From positions 62,001-126,000 of the forward strand of contig NZ_PSTQ01000007.1 of NCBI RefSeq assembly GCF_002931075.1: a DNA stretch of 64,000 nucleotides. Direction: 5' to 3'. The notes below the pieces were generated by a model. The model did no database searches and had not been told where the DNA came from. It saw nothing but the letters and a program-made list of their open reading frames with translations. The stretch is from Pseudoclavibacter sp. AY1F1. Lineage in GTDB: Bacteria > Actinomycetota > Actinomycetes > Actinomycetales > Microbacteriaceae. Shown one piece after another: positions 1 to 10,307 of the stretch (its first letter is position 1; every line of letters starts with the position of its first letter). Both the position numbers and the translations under genes were made by a program.

Positions 1-461
1 ACTTTCACCTCGTACTGTCGTTCGCCCGCCGCGAAGTGGATGCTGGTTCGCTCGAAGACGATAGGGAGACGCGCGCCCGGCAGAAGCCGAGCCTGTACTC
101 GCCCAGATCCGTCGACGACGCTCAGCGTCATGCGGGTGCCGATGTTCGACACGAACCAGATCCCGTCCTTCGCCGCAATCCGAAGGAGCTTGCGGTGAAG
201 GAAAGGGTTCGCGTCGAGGCGAATGTCGGCATCCCGGCCGATCTCGATGCGCTCGCCCGGCATGACCGAGACCCACTGACCCTGATATTCGACAGACAGC
301 CCGTGGTCGGGATTCATTTCGAGAAGCTGGTTGGCAGCGTCTTGAAGCAACTCGTGATCCACCAGGCGCACAGACGGCTCATCCTCGCGGGGCAAAGTTG
401 GGAGCATGCCCGTGTCAACGGGTACCTGGGGAAGTGGGTCAGCTGGGAATCGTGGTGCCAT
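1..461 (-). CDS. FHA-domain protein, N-terminal part (runs off left edge)
   Basis: About 153 N-terminal codons are present; the C-terminus lies outside the window. A proline/acid-rich leader (residues 1-45) precedes a forkhead-associated fold starting near residue 68. The usual landmarks are visible: EIGRDADI (about 74-80), NPFLHRK (about 85-91) and VSNIG (about 104-108). FHA domains bind phosphothreonine peptides and in actinobacteria often act with Ser/Thr kinases; the specific role here is unknown. The ATG at 461 has an AGAG stretch about 10 nt upstream. The frame stays open to another ATG at 518, which would add 19 residues, so the start is uncertain. Confidence 0.7.
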   Translation of the reverse strand, partial: MAPRFPADPLPQVPVDTGMLPTLPREDEPSVRLVDHELLQDAANQLLEMNPDHGLSVEYQGQWVSVMPGERIEIGRDADIRLDANPFLHRKLLRIAAKDGIWFVSNIGTRMTLSVVDGSGRVQARLLPGARLPIVFERTSIHFAAGERQYEVK

Positions 462-578
462 GTCGCGAACTCTCTGAGCGGGGAGGTGAATTTGCAAGTC
501 GTGGAACACCCCAACCATGCCACTACCCAGCGACGTTGACCAGACACGTTTTGGCTCGTAAACAGCGGTTTTTGTCCT

Positions 579-614
579 TCCGGACGTCGGAAAATCTTGA
601 TCCGGAAATCCGGA
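579..614. repeat. Three TCCGGA palindromes (possible operator)
   Basis: TCCGGA occurs at 579-584, 601-606 and 609-614 within 36 bp, about 60-95 bp upstream of the possible FHA-gene starts. Clustered six-base palindromes can be a regulator binding site or simply GC-rich coincidence; nothing in the sequence identifies a regulator. Confidence 0.3.
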
Positions 615-814
615 ATCCCGACTCGCAGAACCGAAAACCTTTCGCTTACTCCGTTTTGACCTCAACTACCAGGCATTTATGCCCGGACACTATTGCCCGG
701 AGCTTTCGCAGGTCGCCCGACCCGACAGCGTCGAGTCAACCGAACCGAGTTCGGGGCCCAACCTTGCGGTCACATGACTCTGCGCAGATTTCACATTCCT
801 TGGCACAGAATGCA

Positions 815-847
815 CGAACGGGGACGCACGATGTGCATCCCCGTTCG
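815..847 (-). terminator. Hairpin after guaA
   Basis: A 10-bp stem (CGAACGGGGA with TCCCCGTTCG), extended by one mismatch and three more pairs, encloses a short loop 20 bp past the guaA stop. There is no U-tract, as is common for actinobacterial terminators. Confidence 0.6.
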
Positions 848-866
848 GCTCAGCTCTCGCCGAGGA

Positions 867-2474
867 CTACTCCCACTCGATGGTTCCCGGCGGCTTCGAG
901 GTCACGTCGAGCACCACACGGTTCACGTCGTCGACCTCGTTCGTGATCCGGTTCGAGATACGGGCAAGCAAGTCGTACGGGAGGCGTGTCCAGTCAGCCG
1001 TCATGGCATCCTCGCTCGAGACTGGGCGCAAGACGATCGGGTGGCCGTAGGTGCGGCCGTCTCCCTGAACGCCCACAGAACGCACGTCGGCGAGCAGCAC
1101 AACCGGGCACTGCCAGATCTCAGTGTCGAGGCCGGCAGCGGTCAGCTCCTGGCGCACGATCGCGTCGGCCTCGCGGAGCAAATCGAGGCGCTCCTGGGTG
1201 ACCTCGCCGATGATCCGGATGCCGAGACCCGGGCCAGGGAACGGCTGACGGGCCACGATGGGCTCCGGCACACCGAGCTCGCGGCCGACGGCGCGGACCT
1301 CGTCCTTGAAGAGCGTGCGCAGCGGCTCGACGAGCTCGAACTGCATGTCCTCCGGAAGACCACCGACGTTGTGATGGCTCTTGATGTTCGCCGTACCGGT
1401 GCCGCCACCGGACTCGACGACGTCAGGGTACAGGGTGCCCTGCACGAGGAAGCGGATGCGCTCCCCCGACTCCTGGGCCTCCTTGATGAGGTCGACCTCG
1501 GCCTGCTCGAAGCTGCGGATGAACTCGCGGCCGATGGTTTTGCGCTTGGCCTCCGGGTCGGTGATGCCTGCCAGTGCCGTGAGGAACTGCTCGCGTGCAT
1601 CCACGGTCACGAGGCGAACGCCGATCGCGTCGACGAAGTCCTCCTCGACCTGGCGCCGCTCGTCTTGGCGAAGCAGGCCGTGGTCGACGAACACGCACGT
1701 GAGCTGGTCGCCCACCGCCTTGTAGACAAGGGCAGCCGCGACGGCGGAGTCGACGCCGCCGGAGAGGCCGCAGATGACCTTGGCGTCACCGATCTGCTCG
1801 CGGATGCGCGCAACCTGCTCGTCGATGACGGACGCGGGCGTCCAGTCGCTCGGAATGCCGGCGGCGCGGTGCAGGAAGCCCTCGATGAGCGCCTGACCGT
1901 GCTCCGAATGCAGCACCTCAGGATGCCACTGCACGCCGTACAGGCCGCGCTCGGTGTTCTGGAACGCCGCCACTGGCGTGTCCTCCGTCGTGGCAAGCAC
2001 CGTGAAGCCCTCAGGCGCGCGGGCAACGGAATCGCCGTGGCTCATCCACACCGTCTGCTCGCCGGGCTGACCGTCGAGCAGGCTCGACTCGCCCGCCTCG
2101 AGCTTGACGGCGGTGGAGCCGTACTCGCGGCGGCCCGTCTTCGCGACCTCCCCACCGAGCTGCGTCGCCATGACCTGGAAGCCGTAGCAGATGCCAAGCG
2201 TCGGAACGCCGAGCCCGAGGATGCCGGCATCGAGCGACGGAGCCGCCTCGGCGTACACGCTCGAGGGGCCCCCCGACAGGATGATGCCAACTGGGTTCTT
2301 CGCGGCGACTTCTTCTGCCGAGATCGTGTGCGGCACGATCTCCGAGTAGACGCTCGCCTCGCGAACGCGCCGAGCGATGAGCTGCGCGTACTGTGCGCCG
2401 AAATCGACGACGAGCACGGGGCGCTGATCTGTCGACTGCTGAGGAGCTGCGGCCTGCGGGTCGGTGGTTGCCAT
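867..2474 (-). CDS. guaA: GMP synthase (glutamine-hydrolysing)
   Basis: Converts XMP to GMP using glutamine and ATP, the last step of guanine nucleotide synthesis, in the cytosol. The 535-residue protein has an N-terminal class I glutamine amidotransferase domain with nucleophile Cys96 in GICYGFQ and the histidine in QWHPE. This is followed by the ATP-pyrophosphatase domain with the PP-loop [10 protein letters not shown] and the C-terminal dimerisation domain ending in KPPGTIEWE. Length is normal for the family. The ATG at 2474 is preceded by a GAAAGGTG ribosome site; a longer reading frame to 2642 only adds out-of-family sequence. It is the last gene of a same-strand run containing guaB and guaB3, which supply its substrate. 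Confidence 0.98.
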   Translation of the reverse strand: MATTDPQAAAPQQSTDQRPVLVVDFGAQYAQLIARRVREASVYSEIVPHTISAEEVAAKNPVGIILSGGPSSVYAEAAPSLDAGILGLGVPTLGICYGFQVMATQLGGEVAKTGRREYGSTAVKLEAGESSLLDGQPGEQTVWMSHGDSVARAPEGFTVLATTEDTPVAAFQNTERGLYGVQWHPEVLHSEHGQALIEGFLHRAAGIPSDWTPASVIDEQVARIREQIGDAKVICGLSGGVDSAVAAALVYKAVGDQLTCVFVDHGLLRQDERRQVEEDFVDAIGVRLVTVDAREQFLTALAGITDPEAKRKTIGREFIRSFEQAEVDLIKEAQESGERIRFLVQGTLYPDVVESGGGTGTANIKSHHNVGGLPEDMQFELVEPLRTLFKDEVRAVGRELGVPEPIVARQPFPGPGLGIRIIGEVTQERLDLLREADAIVRQELTAAGLDTEIWQCPVVLLADVRSVGVQGDGRTYGHPIVLRPVSSEDAMTADWTRLPYDLLARISNRITNEVDDVNRVVLDVTSKPPGTIEWE

Positions 2475-2526
2475 GGACACCTTTCGGGTGGTGCAGAGAA
2501 TGCGGCTGGAAAAGATGGGTGAGGCG

Positions 2527-3066
2527 CTACTTCGAGCGACGCTCGTGCTCGGCCAGCGACTGCTGTACGTCGCTTTCGAGCTGCTCGCGCTCCGACTCGC
2601 TGAGGCTCGCCTCGAATTCGCGGAGCTCCTGCTCCTCGCCATCTGCGGCGAGTCGCTGCTCTTCGCGGAGCACGAGGTCGCGCTTCGCCCGGCGGGACAT
2701 GAACCACTCGGTGATGAACGACAGGAACGGCACGATACCGCCGGCCGCCATCGCGATCAGCCAGACGATCGGCCAGCGCATCTGCTGCCACAGCACGTAG
2801 GAGGCGATGAGGTACACGACGTAGAACCAGCCGTGCACGATGAGCACCCAGAGGCTCAGGTTGAGCGCCGTCGTCGTGTCCTCCTGCACGAGGGCGATGA
2901 ACCCGAACGGGCCGAACGCCTCGACCTCGAGGTGGAAGACGTACTTCAGGAACATCTCCACGCACAGCAGGAGCAGCAGCACGCCCGTGACGTACGCCGT
3001 CACCTGATAGAAGCGGAGCGCCCGTCGGAAACCGGGATTGGCATTCAGCAGGGCGTCGTGAGGCAT
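2527..3066 (-). CDS. DUF3817 family integral membrane protein
   Basis: A 179-residue protein of unknown function with hydrophobic segments at about 23-45, 75-97 and 100-120. A charged, glutamate-rich, probably coiled tail follows (from about 125 to the end). The layout matches DUF3817 (YdzA-like) membrane proteins, which are often found next to SURF1 or guaA in actinobacteria. It starts 5 bp after the SURF1 stop. A TAGACT box overlapping that stop lies 7 nt upstream of the ATG, so the gene may also be transcribed on its own without a leader. No catalytic residues are evident. Confidence 0.8.
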   Translation of the reverse strand: MPHDALLNANPGFRRALRFYQVTAYVTGVLLLLLCVEMFLKYVFHLEVEAFGPFGFIALVQEDTTTALNLSLWVLIVHGWFYVVYLIASYVLWQQMRWPIVWLIAMAAGGIVPFLSFITEWFMSRRAKRDLVLREEQRLAADGEEQELREFEASLSESEREQLESDVQQSLAEHERRSK

Positions 3067-3071
3067 GGCCT

Positions 3072-4022
3072 CTAGTCTAGGCGAACGGCCTCGCCCTTCG
3101 TTCGCTCGTCGAGCATGGCTTTCAAGCGGTCGCGTTTGAACTGCTCCGCCAGCACGCTCGGCGCCTCCGAGGCCTCCCGGCGTTCCTTCTCGAACTCGTC
3201 ACGCACGAGGCGCCACCACATGAAGATCGCGAATCCGGCGAAGAGCGCCCATTCGATCGCGTAGAAGATGTTGAGCCAGTTGAGCTGCGGCGCTTCGAGC
3301 GCCTGCTGAGTGATCGCCGCGATCTCGCCCGTACCACCCGCTGCGCCGAGCACGGACTGCATCGAGGCTTCGTCGAGGCTCACATAGACGCCGTAGTTCT
3401 GGTCCGCGGGCTCTGCCCAACGGTTGATGAGGTGCGTCGGCGCCATGGCCGTGAGCGCCTGCGGGTCGTCGCCGCGGTTCACCTGAGGCGCCTGCCCGTA
3501 TTCGAGCCGGCCAGCAAGCTCGAGCTCGCTGTCGCTTTCCCCGTTTTGCAGGCGTGTGGCCAGCTCTCGAGCCGAGGCCTCGTCCTGTGTCCACCCCACC
3601 GCGACAGCGAGACCGGGGGCCTCGTCTGCGACAGTGAAGGCGCCTGCCTCATCGTCCGTTACGGCGACGTGCCCGATGACCCAGTACCCGAGCGCCTCCC
3701 CCTGGAGACGGTCGGCGACGACGTCGAAATCACGCGCATCTACAACACCCTCGAACGTCACCTGCCGCCCGACGGCGGCGTCAGCGATGCGCTCCTGCGG
3801 CTGCGCCAGCTCGCCGAGACCGACGGGCGGCTGAGTCGCGTCCTGAGCAACGGTCTGACCGTGCTCGAGCGACAGGAAGGCCGACTCCAGTTGCCAGCGA
3901 CCCAACCAGGCGAAAATCGACGCGATGACAAGAGCGAGGGCAAGCACACCCAACCATTTGGGGCGGACGAGCACTCGAGCCATCGACGGTGACGCTGGCT
4001 GGGCGCGGGCAGCTGAGGACAT
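3072..4022 (-). CDS. SURF1 family cytochrome oxidase biogenesis protein
   Basis: A 316-residue membrane protein with the SURF1 plan: an N-terminal transmembrane helix (about 27-45) running into a GRWQL motif, a large extracytoplasmic domain, and a C-terminal helix near residues 248-270. SURF1 proteins help insert haem a into cytochrome c oxidase. No cox genes lie nearby. The start codon shares one base with the glpD stop (TAATG), implying translational coupling. The gene-family assignment is firm; the oxidase served is an inference. Confidence 0.9.
   Translation of the reverse strand: MSSAARAQPASPSMARVLVRPKWLGVLALALVIASIFAWLGRWQLESAFLSLEHGQTVAQDATQPPVGLGELAQPQERIADAAVGRQVTFEGVVDARDFDVVADRLQGEALGYWVIGHVAVTDDEAGAFTVADEAPGLAVAVGWTQDEASARELATRLQNGESDSELELAGRLEYGQAPQVNRGDDPQALTAMAPTHLINRWAEPADQNYGVYVSLDEASMQSVLGAAGGTGEIAAITQQALEAPQLNWLNIFYAIEWALFAGFAIFMWWRLVRDEFEKERREASEAPSVLAEQFKRDRLKAMLDERTKGEAVRLD
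3074..3079 (-). promoter_or_regulatory. Possible leaderless -10 box for the DUF3817 gene
   Basis: TAGACT on the minus strand ends 7 nt before the ATG at 3066 and overlaps the SURF1 stop codon. An AGAGG right before the ATG could instead be a ribosome site, so this is one of the weaker cases of the pattern. Confidence 0.35.
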
Positions 4023-5866
4023 TACGACTTCTGGGCGTCCTTCGACTCGGCCTTCGCGGTTGCAGCTTCGACATCGGCAGTCTCATCGACCTCGATCATC
4101 GGAAGGGACGGGGCGGTCCCGAATGGCGTGTTGTCGCCGGCGTGACCGAGCACGGAGTCGATGTCGGGGGCCTCGAGGCGAATGCGGTCGGCCGACTCGT
4201 CGTCCGGCTGCTCCTGGCTTGCGAGCTCAGCGGCGACGCGCTCCACGTAGGTGTCGATTTCGCGCTGGGTGCGCTCTTCGTCCCAGCCGAGCGCGTCAGC
4301 CATGAGGCGAGCGGCAACCGGGGCCGCTGAGATGCCGCGGTCCCATGCCTCGATCGAAATGCGGGTGCGGCGGGCGAGCACGTCGTCGAGGTGCAGCGCA
4401 CCCTCGTGTGTCGCCGCATAGGTGATCTCGGCCTGCAGGTAGTCGTCGGCGCCCGGCATCGGCTCAGCCAGCTTCGGGTCCTGACGGATGAGGTCGAGGA
4501 TCTCGTCCGTGAGCGTGCCGTAGCGGTTCAGCAGGTGCTCGATACGCACTCGGTGAAGACCGAAGGCTCGAGCGATCTTGCCGCGCCGGTTCCAGGCTGC
4601 CTTGTAGCCGACGGCGCCGAGCAGCGGGATGTCCTTGGTCGTCGAGACGGGGATCTTGCCGTCGAGCGCATCGGCCGCTGCGTCGATCGCGTCCTTCGCC
4701 ATGATGCGGTAGGTCGTGTACTTGCCACCCGCGATGAGCACGAGGCCAGGCACGGAGTGCGCGACCATGTGCTCGCGGGACAGCTTTGAGGTCTCGTCCG
4801 ACTCGCCGGAGAGCAGCGGACGCAGACCCGCATAGACGCCTTCGACGTCGGCGCGCGTGAGCTTCACCGCGAGGACCTCGTTGACGTGCTTGAGGATGTA
4901 GTCGATATCGGCTGCCGTCGCAGCCGGGTGCGCCTTGTCGAGCTTCCAGTCGGTGTCGGTTGTGCCGATGATCCAGTGGCGGCCGTTCGGGATGACGAAG
5001 AGCACGCTCTTCTCCGTGCGGAGCAGAAGGCCCGACGCGGACTGGAAACGGTCACGCGGTACGACGAGGTGGACGCCCTTGGACGCGCGCACCCGGAAGG
5101 ACGCGCGCTCGCCGACCATCTTGTTGGTGTCGTCGGTCCACACGCCGGTCGCGTTGACAACCTGCTTGGCGCGGATCTCGAAGCGCTCGCCCGTCTCGAG
5201 GTCGACGACCTGGGCGCCGACCACGCGCTGGCCCACCTTGAGGAAGCCCTCGACGCGGACCCGGGGCGCGACGTGCGCGCCGTAATACGAGGCAGTACGG
5301 GCGAGTACCGCGACGAAGCGCGCGTCGTCGACACCCGCGTCGTAGTACGTGAGCCCGCCGGAGAACGAGTTCTTGGAGAGCCCTGGCGACATCTTCGCAA
5401 CCTGGCTGCGCGTGTAGTGACGGTGCATGGGCACACCGGGCTTGACCTCGCCCGTCTTCGCGAAGAGGTCGTACATGAGCATACCGGCACCGATGTAGAA
5501 GCGCTCGAGCGGGTTCTTCAGCGGGTACAGGAAGCGGATGGGCTTGACGAGGTGCGGGGCGAGCCGCTGCAGGAGCAGACCACGCTCGAGCAGTGCCTCC
5601 CGAACGAGCCCGAAGTTCATCTGCTCGAGGTAGCGGATGCCGCCGTGGATGAGCTTCGACGAGCGGCTGGACGTGCCGGACGCGAAGTCGCGAGCCTCGA
5701 CCATGCCGACGCTGAGGCCTCGCGTGACGGCATCGAGCGCAGCACCCGCGCCGACGACGCCGCCGCCGACGACGAGCACGTCGAGGTTCTTGGTCTTGAG
5801 GGATTCGATCGCCGCAGCACGTTCCTGCGGGCCGAGCTTGTCGCTTCGAGAGACGCTGTTCGCCAT
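4022..5866 (-). CDS. glpD: Aerobic glycerol-3-phosphate dehydrogenase
   Basis: FAD enzyme oxidising sn-glycerol-3-phosphate to dihydroxyacetone phosphate and passing electrons to the quinone pool at the inner face of the membrane. The 614-residue protein opens with the dinucleotide-binding motif VVGGGVVGAGAALDA (about 33-47). It then has the family stretch SGTSSRSSKLIHGGIRYLEQ and the C-terminal GlpD domain. The tail is lengthened by about 40 acidic, alanine-rich residues. No glycerol uptake or kinase genes are adjacent. Its stop overlaps the SURF1 start, which ties both to one respiratory transcript. Confidence 0.95.
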   Translation of the reverse strand: MANSVSRSDKLGPQERAAAIESLKTKNLDVLVVGGGVVGAGAALDAVTRGLSVGMVEARDFASGTSSRSSKLIHGGIRYLEQMNFGLVREALLERGLLLQRLAPHLVKPIRFLYPLKNPLERFYIGAGMLMYDLFAKTGEVKPGVPMHRHYTRSQVAKMSPGLSKNSFSGGLTYYDAGVDDARFVAVLARTASYYGAHVAPRVRVEGFLKVGQRVVGAQVVDLETGERFEIRAKQVVNATGVWTDDTNKMVGERASFRVRASKGVHLVVPRDRFQSASGLLLRTEKSVLFVIPNGRHWIIGTTDTDWKLDKAHPAATAADIDYILKHVNEVLAVKLTRADVEGVYAGLRPLLSGESDETSKLSREHMVAHSVPGLVLIAGGKYTTYRIMAKDAIDAAADALDGKIPVSTTKDIPLLGAVGYKAAWNRRGKIARAFGLHRVRIEHLLNRYGTLTDEILDLIRQDPKLAEPMPGADDYLQAEITYAATHEGALHLDDVLARRTRISIEAWDRGISAAPVAARLMADALGWDEERTQREIDTYVERVAAELASQEQPDDESADRIRLEAPDIDSVLGHAGDNTPFGTAPSLPMIEVDETADVEAATAKAESKDAQKS

Positions 5867-5958
5867 AACCTGCTCCTCGTTCTCAGTTGCTGCTTGTAGG
5901 GGGAAGTCTGAACGCCGAACCTTTGACCGAGCCGTCAGCCGGCTCCGCGATGGTGCGG

Positions 5959-7083
5959 CTAAGCCGTCGGCGTGTAGGGCGCCACGACCATCTCGGCCCG
6001 CTGGAACTCCTTGAGCTCCGAGTAGCCGGTTGTCGCCATCGCGTGGCGAAGAGCGCCGGTGAGGTTCGAGATGCCGTCCGCGCTGTCTGCCGGTCCAGCG
6101 ACGATCTCCGCCATCGGCGCGACCTGGCCAACCTGCACGCGGTTTCCGCGCGGGAGCTTCTCATGGCGTGCCTCCGCACCCCAGTGCCAGCCGCGTCCAG
6201 GTGCATCCGTCGCGCGCGCGAGCGCCGCACCGATCATGACGGCGTCCGCGCCGGAGGCGATGGCCTTCACCAGGTCACCGGAGGTGCCGATGCCGCCATC
6301 CGCGATGACATGCACGTAGCGTCCGCCTGACTCGTCGAGGTAGTCGCGACGAGCGCCAGCGACGTCTGCGATGGCCGTCGCCATTGGGGCGTGGATGCCG
6401 AGCACACGACGCGTCGTCGAGGCAGCTCCACCGCCGAAGCCGACGAGCACGCCAGCCGCGCCGGTGCGCATGAGGTGCAGAGCGGCCGTGTAGGTCGCAG
6501 CCCCGCCCACGATGACGGGCACGTCGAGCTCGTAGATGAACTGCTTGAGGTTGAGTGGCTCCTGGTTACGGGAGACGTGCTCGGCAGACACGGTCGTGCC
6601 GCGGATGACGAACAGGTCGGTGCCCGCCTCGAGCACGTCGTTCATGAACTGCTGCGTGCGCTGCGGTGACAGGGCACCCGCGACCGGCACTCCTGCCTCG
6701 CGGATCTGCTGCAGGCGCTCCTTGATGAGCGTGCCCTTGACTGGCTCGCGGTAGATCTCCTGGAGCTTGGCCGTGGCCTGCTTCGCGGGAAGGTCAGCGA
6801 TCTGGGCGAGCAGCGGGGCCGGGTCGTCGTAGCGAGTCCACAGGCCCTCGAGGTCAAGCACGCCAAGGCCGCCGAGCTTGCCGAAGCCGATCGCGGTCTC
6901 CGGTGACATGACCGAGTCCATTGGGGCGGCCAGCAGTGGGATGTCAAACGTGAACGCATCGATCTTCCACGTGATGGAGACATCCTCCGGGTCACGGGTT
7001 CGCCGCGATGGCACGATGGCCACATCGTCGAAGGAGTACACGCGGCGGGCTCGCTTTGCGCGGCCGATCTCGATCTCAGTCAC
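5959..7083 (-). CDS. guaB3: GuaB3 family IMP dehydrogenase-related protein
   Basis: A 374-residue TIM-barrel protein of the IMPDH/GMP reductase superfamily without the CBS pair of true IMPDH. The loop that carries the catalytic cysteine in IMPDH reads GGGAASTTRRVLG here, so that cysteine is absent. Substrate-phosphate glycines (IADGGIGTSGDLVKA) are kept. Many actinobacteria encode such a paralogue beside guaB; its reaction is unsettled, and IMP oxidation looks unlikely for this copy. The GTG at 7083 follows a TAGGCT box by 6 nt, suggesting a leaderless message, although AGGCAG could serve as a weak ribosome site. Confidence 0.9.
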   Translation of the reverse strand: MTEIEIGRAKRARRVYSFDDVAIVPSRRTRDPEDVSITWKIDAFTFDIPLLAAPMDSVMSPETAIGFGKLGGLGVLDLEGLWTRYDDPAPLLAQIADLPAKQATAKLQEIYREPVKGTLIKERLQQIREAGVPVAGALSPQRTQQFMNDVLEAGTDLFVIRGTTVSAEHVSRNQEPLNLKQFIYELDVPVIVGGAATYTAALHLMRTGAAGVLVGFGGGAASTTRRVLGIHAPMATAIADVAGARRDYLDESGGRYVHVIADGGIGTSGDLVKAIASGADAVMIGAALARATDAPGRGWHWGAEARHEKLPRGNRVQVGQVAPMAEIVAGPADSADGISNLTGALRHAMATTGYSELKEFQRAEMVVAPYTPTA

Positions 7084-7089
7084 CTGCCT

Positions 7090-7095
7090 AGCCTA
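7090..7095 (-). promoter_or_regulatory. Possible leaderless -10 box for guaB3
   Basis: TAGGCT ends 6 nt before the GTG start at 7083, the spacing expected when transcription begins at the start codon. It lies downstream of the guaB terminator hairpin, consistent with guaB3 starting its own transcript. Confidence 0.5.
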
Positions 7096-7118
7096 GCCCT
7101 CCCCCGTGCTCGCTGCTG

Positions 7119-7155
7119 CGGCGCGGCGGCGGGGAGACCCCGACGCGCCGCGCCG
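7119..7155 (-). terminator. Strong hairpin between guaB and guaB3
   Basis: A perfect 10-bp outer stem (CGGCGCGGCG with CGCCGCGCCG) encloses a second 5-bp stem CGGGG/CCCCG with an AGA loop. It lies 10 bp past the guaB stop and has no U-tract. Confidence 0.7.
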
Positions 7156-7164
7156 TCCAGACTG

Positions 7165-8787
<1,623 letters not shown>

Positions 8788-8801
8788 TCAGCCTTCGAGT
8801 C

Positions 8802-9740
8802 TCAACCTCGTGTCGGCGGACCGAGTTCATCCGCGACCGAGGGAATCTTGGCGCCAAGTCTAGCCGTCCGCACGAGGTCGACAGTGAAGAGGATGAGCGC
8901 GACCCAGACGATCGCGAAACCGATCCAGCGCTCCAGCGGCATGGGTTCCGAGAAGACGGCGACGGCGAGCACGAACTGCAGAATCGGCGCGATGTACTGC
9001 ATGAGTCCGAGCTCGATGAGCCGCAGGCGCCTGGCGGCGGCGGCGAAGAGCAGGAGTGGAACGCTCGTGACGACTCCGGCGAAGAGCAGGACCCCCGTGT
9101 TGGCCGGCGAGATCGTCCCGAACGTGATGCCGCCCCCGAAGAGGATCGTCCACACGAGGCAGATCGCGCCGATGGGGAGGATCAGAGTGGTCTCCACGGC
9201 GAGGCCGGAGAGCGCATCCGCCTGCACCCCGACGCGTTTCTTGACGAGCCCGTAGAGGCCGAAGGTCATCGCGACACCGAGACCGAGCCACGGGATGCGG
9301 CCGTAGCCGAGCGAGATGACCAGCACCGCCACAAGCGAGAGTCCGACGGCGACCCACTGCAGAGGACGCAGCTTCTCCCGCAGGAAGACGAGCCCGAGCG
9401 CGACAGACACGATCGGGTTGAGAAAGTAGCCAAGTGCGGCGTCGAGCGTATGCCCCGTCGCGACGGCCTGCACGTAGAACAGCCAGTTCGCCGAGACGAG
9501 AATGCCTGCGATGCCGAGGCCGAGCACCACGCGCTTCTTCGAGATGAGTTCCCTGAACGGCCGCCACGCTCGCATGATGAGCACGCCGAGCAGGCAGAAG
9601 ACGACGCTCAGGATGATTCGCCAGGCGATGAGCTCAACGGGGGTCGTCGGCGCTGTTGCCACCACGTAAAGGGGCATGAACCCCCAGAGCGCATACGCGC
9701 TGAACGCCAGCCAGAGGCCGGACCGAGGAGATTCCGTCAC
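8802..9740 (-). CDS. rarD: EamA/RarD family transporter
   Basis: A 312-residue integral membrane protein with about ten hydrophobic segments in two EamA repeats. The N-terminal signature is typical of RarD: GLWLAFSAYALWGFMPLYVV and then LIAWRIILS. RarD proteins are predicted permeases of the drug/metabolite superfamily; the substrate is unknown (chloramphenicol resistance was reported for Pseudomonas RarD). The start is GTG at 9740, with a TACGAT box only 6 nt upstream and no Shine-Dalgarno, pointing to a leaderless mRNA. It has no functional link to its neighbours that I can see. Confidence 0.88.
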   Translation of the reverse strand: MTESPRSGLWLAFSAYALWGFMPLYVVATAPTTPVELIAWRIILSVVFCLLGVLIMRAWRPFRELISKKRVVLGLGIAGILVSANWLFYVQAVATGHTLDAALGYFLNPIVSVALGLVFLREKLRPLQWVAVGLSLVAVLVISLGYGRIPWLGLGVAMTFGLYGLVKKRVGVQADALSGLAVETTLILPIGAICLVWTILFGGGITFGTISPANTGVLLFAGVVTSVPLLLFAAAARRLRLIELGLMQYIAPILQFVLAVAVFSEPMPLERWIGFAIVWVALILFTVDLVRTARLGAKIPSVADELGPPTRG

Positions 9741-9746
9741 CTCGCG

Positions 9747-9752
9747 ATCGTA
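9747..9752 (-). promoter_or_regulatory. Leaderless -10 box for rarD-like gene
   Basis: TACGAT ends 6 nt before the GTG start at 9740; no ribosome-binding purine tract lies between, so transcription probably starts at the start codon. Confidence 0.55.
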
Positions 9753-9794
9753 CGCCCGCGTGGAGGCCCGGCGAGCCGCCGCCCGGAAACACGA

Positions 9795-9825
9795 ATGGCG
9801 CCCGACCCCGGAGGGTGGGCGCCAT
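9795..9825 (-). terminator. Hairpin after groES
   Basis: A perfect 9-bp stem ATGGCGCCC/GGGCGCCAT with a 13-nt loop lies 50 bp beyond the groES stop. It indicates that groES is transcribed alone, without groEL. Confidence 0.65.
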
Positions 9826-9875
9826 CACGCGACGTTCAGTCCCGAAGGACCTGGCAGTCTCAGTGAAGCGGGAGA

Positions 9876-10169
9876 CTAGACGATCTTCGCGAGGATGTCG
9901 CGAGCGGAGAGCACAAGAAGCTCCTCGCCGCCGTACTTGACCTCGGTTCCGCCGTACTTGGAGTAGATGACCTTGTCGCCGACCACGAGGTCGAGCGGCA
10001 CGCGGTTGCCGTTGTCGTCGATGCGGCCGGGGCCGACTGCGACAACTTCACCCTCCTGGGGCTTCTCCTTGGCGGTGTCCGGAATCACAAGACCCGAAGC
10101 CGTGGTCTGCTCGGCTTCGACCTGCTTGATGACGATGCGATCCTCGAGCGGCTGAATGTTCACCGACAC
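9876..10169 (-). CDS. groES: Co-chaperonin GroES
   Basis: The 97-residue lid of the GroEL folding chamber. It shows the family start [12 protein letters not shown], the mobile-loop region [17 protein letters not shown] (about 25-40) that docks on GroEL, and the C-terminal [18 protein letters not shown]. The GTG start at 10169 is preceded by AGAGG; a longer frame in the same register to 11309 lies over the opposing methyltransferase gene and is spurious. No groEL follows. A CIRCE operator 36 bp upstream implies HrcA-controlled heat-shock expression. Confidence 0.97.
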   Translation of the reverse strand: MSVNIQPLEDRIVIKQVEAEQTTASGLVIPDTAKEKPQEGEVVAVGPGRIDDNGNRVPLDLVVGDKVIYSKYGGTEVKYGGEELLVLSARDILAKIV

Positions 10170-10204
10170 GGTTGACCTCTTTCTCAGCGATAGGAAGTTC
10201 AGAA

Positions 10205-10231
10205 TTAGCACCCTCCCCATGAGAGTGCTAA
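10205..10231 (-). promoter_or_regulatory. CIRCE operator (HrcA binding site)
   Basis: TTAGCACCC, nine bases, then GAGTGCTAA: the CIRCE inverted repeat with its canonical 9-nt spacer and one mismatch to TTAGCACTC in one arm. It lies between the divergent groES and methyltransferase genes, 36 bp from the groES start, where HrcA would block groES transcription. Confidence 0.93.
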
Positions 10232-10294
10232 CTCCGAGTGTAGGGGCGATGCGGCGGCAACTGCAACGCGGTGACGCCTCGTGGCGTACGCCGG

Positions 10295-10300
10295 TAGCGT
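10295..10300 (+). promoter_or_regulatory. Leaderless -10 box for the THUMP-like methyltransferase
   Basis: TAGCGT ends 7 nt before the GTG at 10308 with no ribosome site between, which favours that GTG as start and transcription start. Confidence 0.5.
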
Positions 10301-10307
10301 AGTGACG

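Larger units (their letters stand above)
519..866. other. Intergenic stretch without a gene
   Basis: This 348-base gap holds the presumed promoter side of the FHA gene, a cluster of TCCGGA palindromes (579-614) and the guaA terminator hairpin (815-847). Both strands have open frames here, but they lack start signals and recognisable protein content. No RNA gene was recognised. Confidence 0.6.

Noticed and set aside
693-2522. Long plus-strand open frame antisense to guaA
   Set aside because: GC-rich codon usage of guaA creates an open complementary frame. Its translation is Arg/Ala/His-rich without domain motifs, and the guaA frame has every family landmark.
4886-5899. Plus-strand open frame opposite glpD
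   Set aside because: A shadow of glpD; no family resemblance and no ribosome site.
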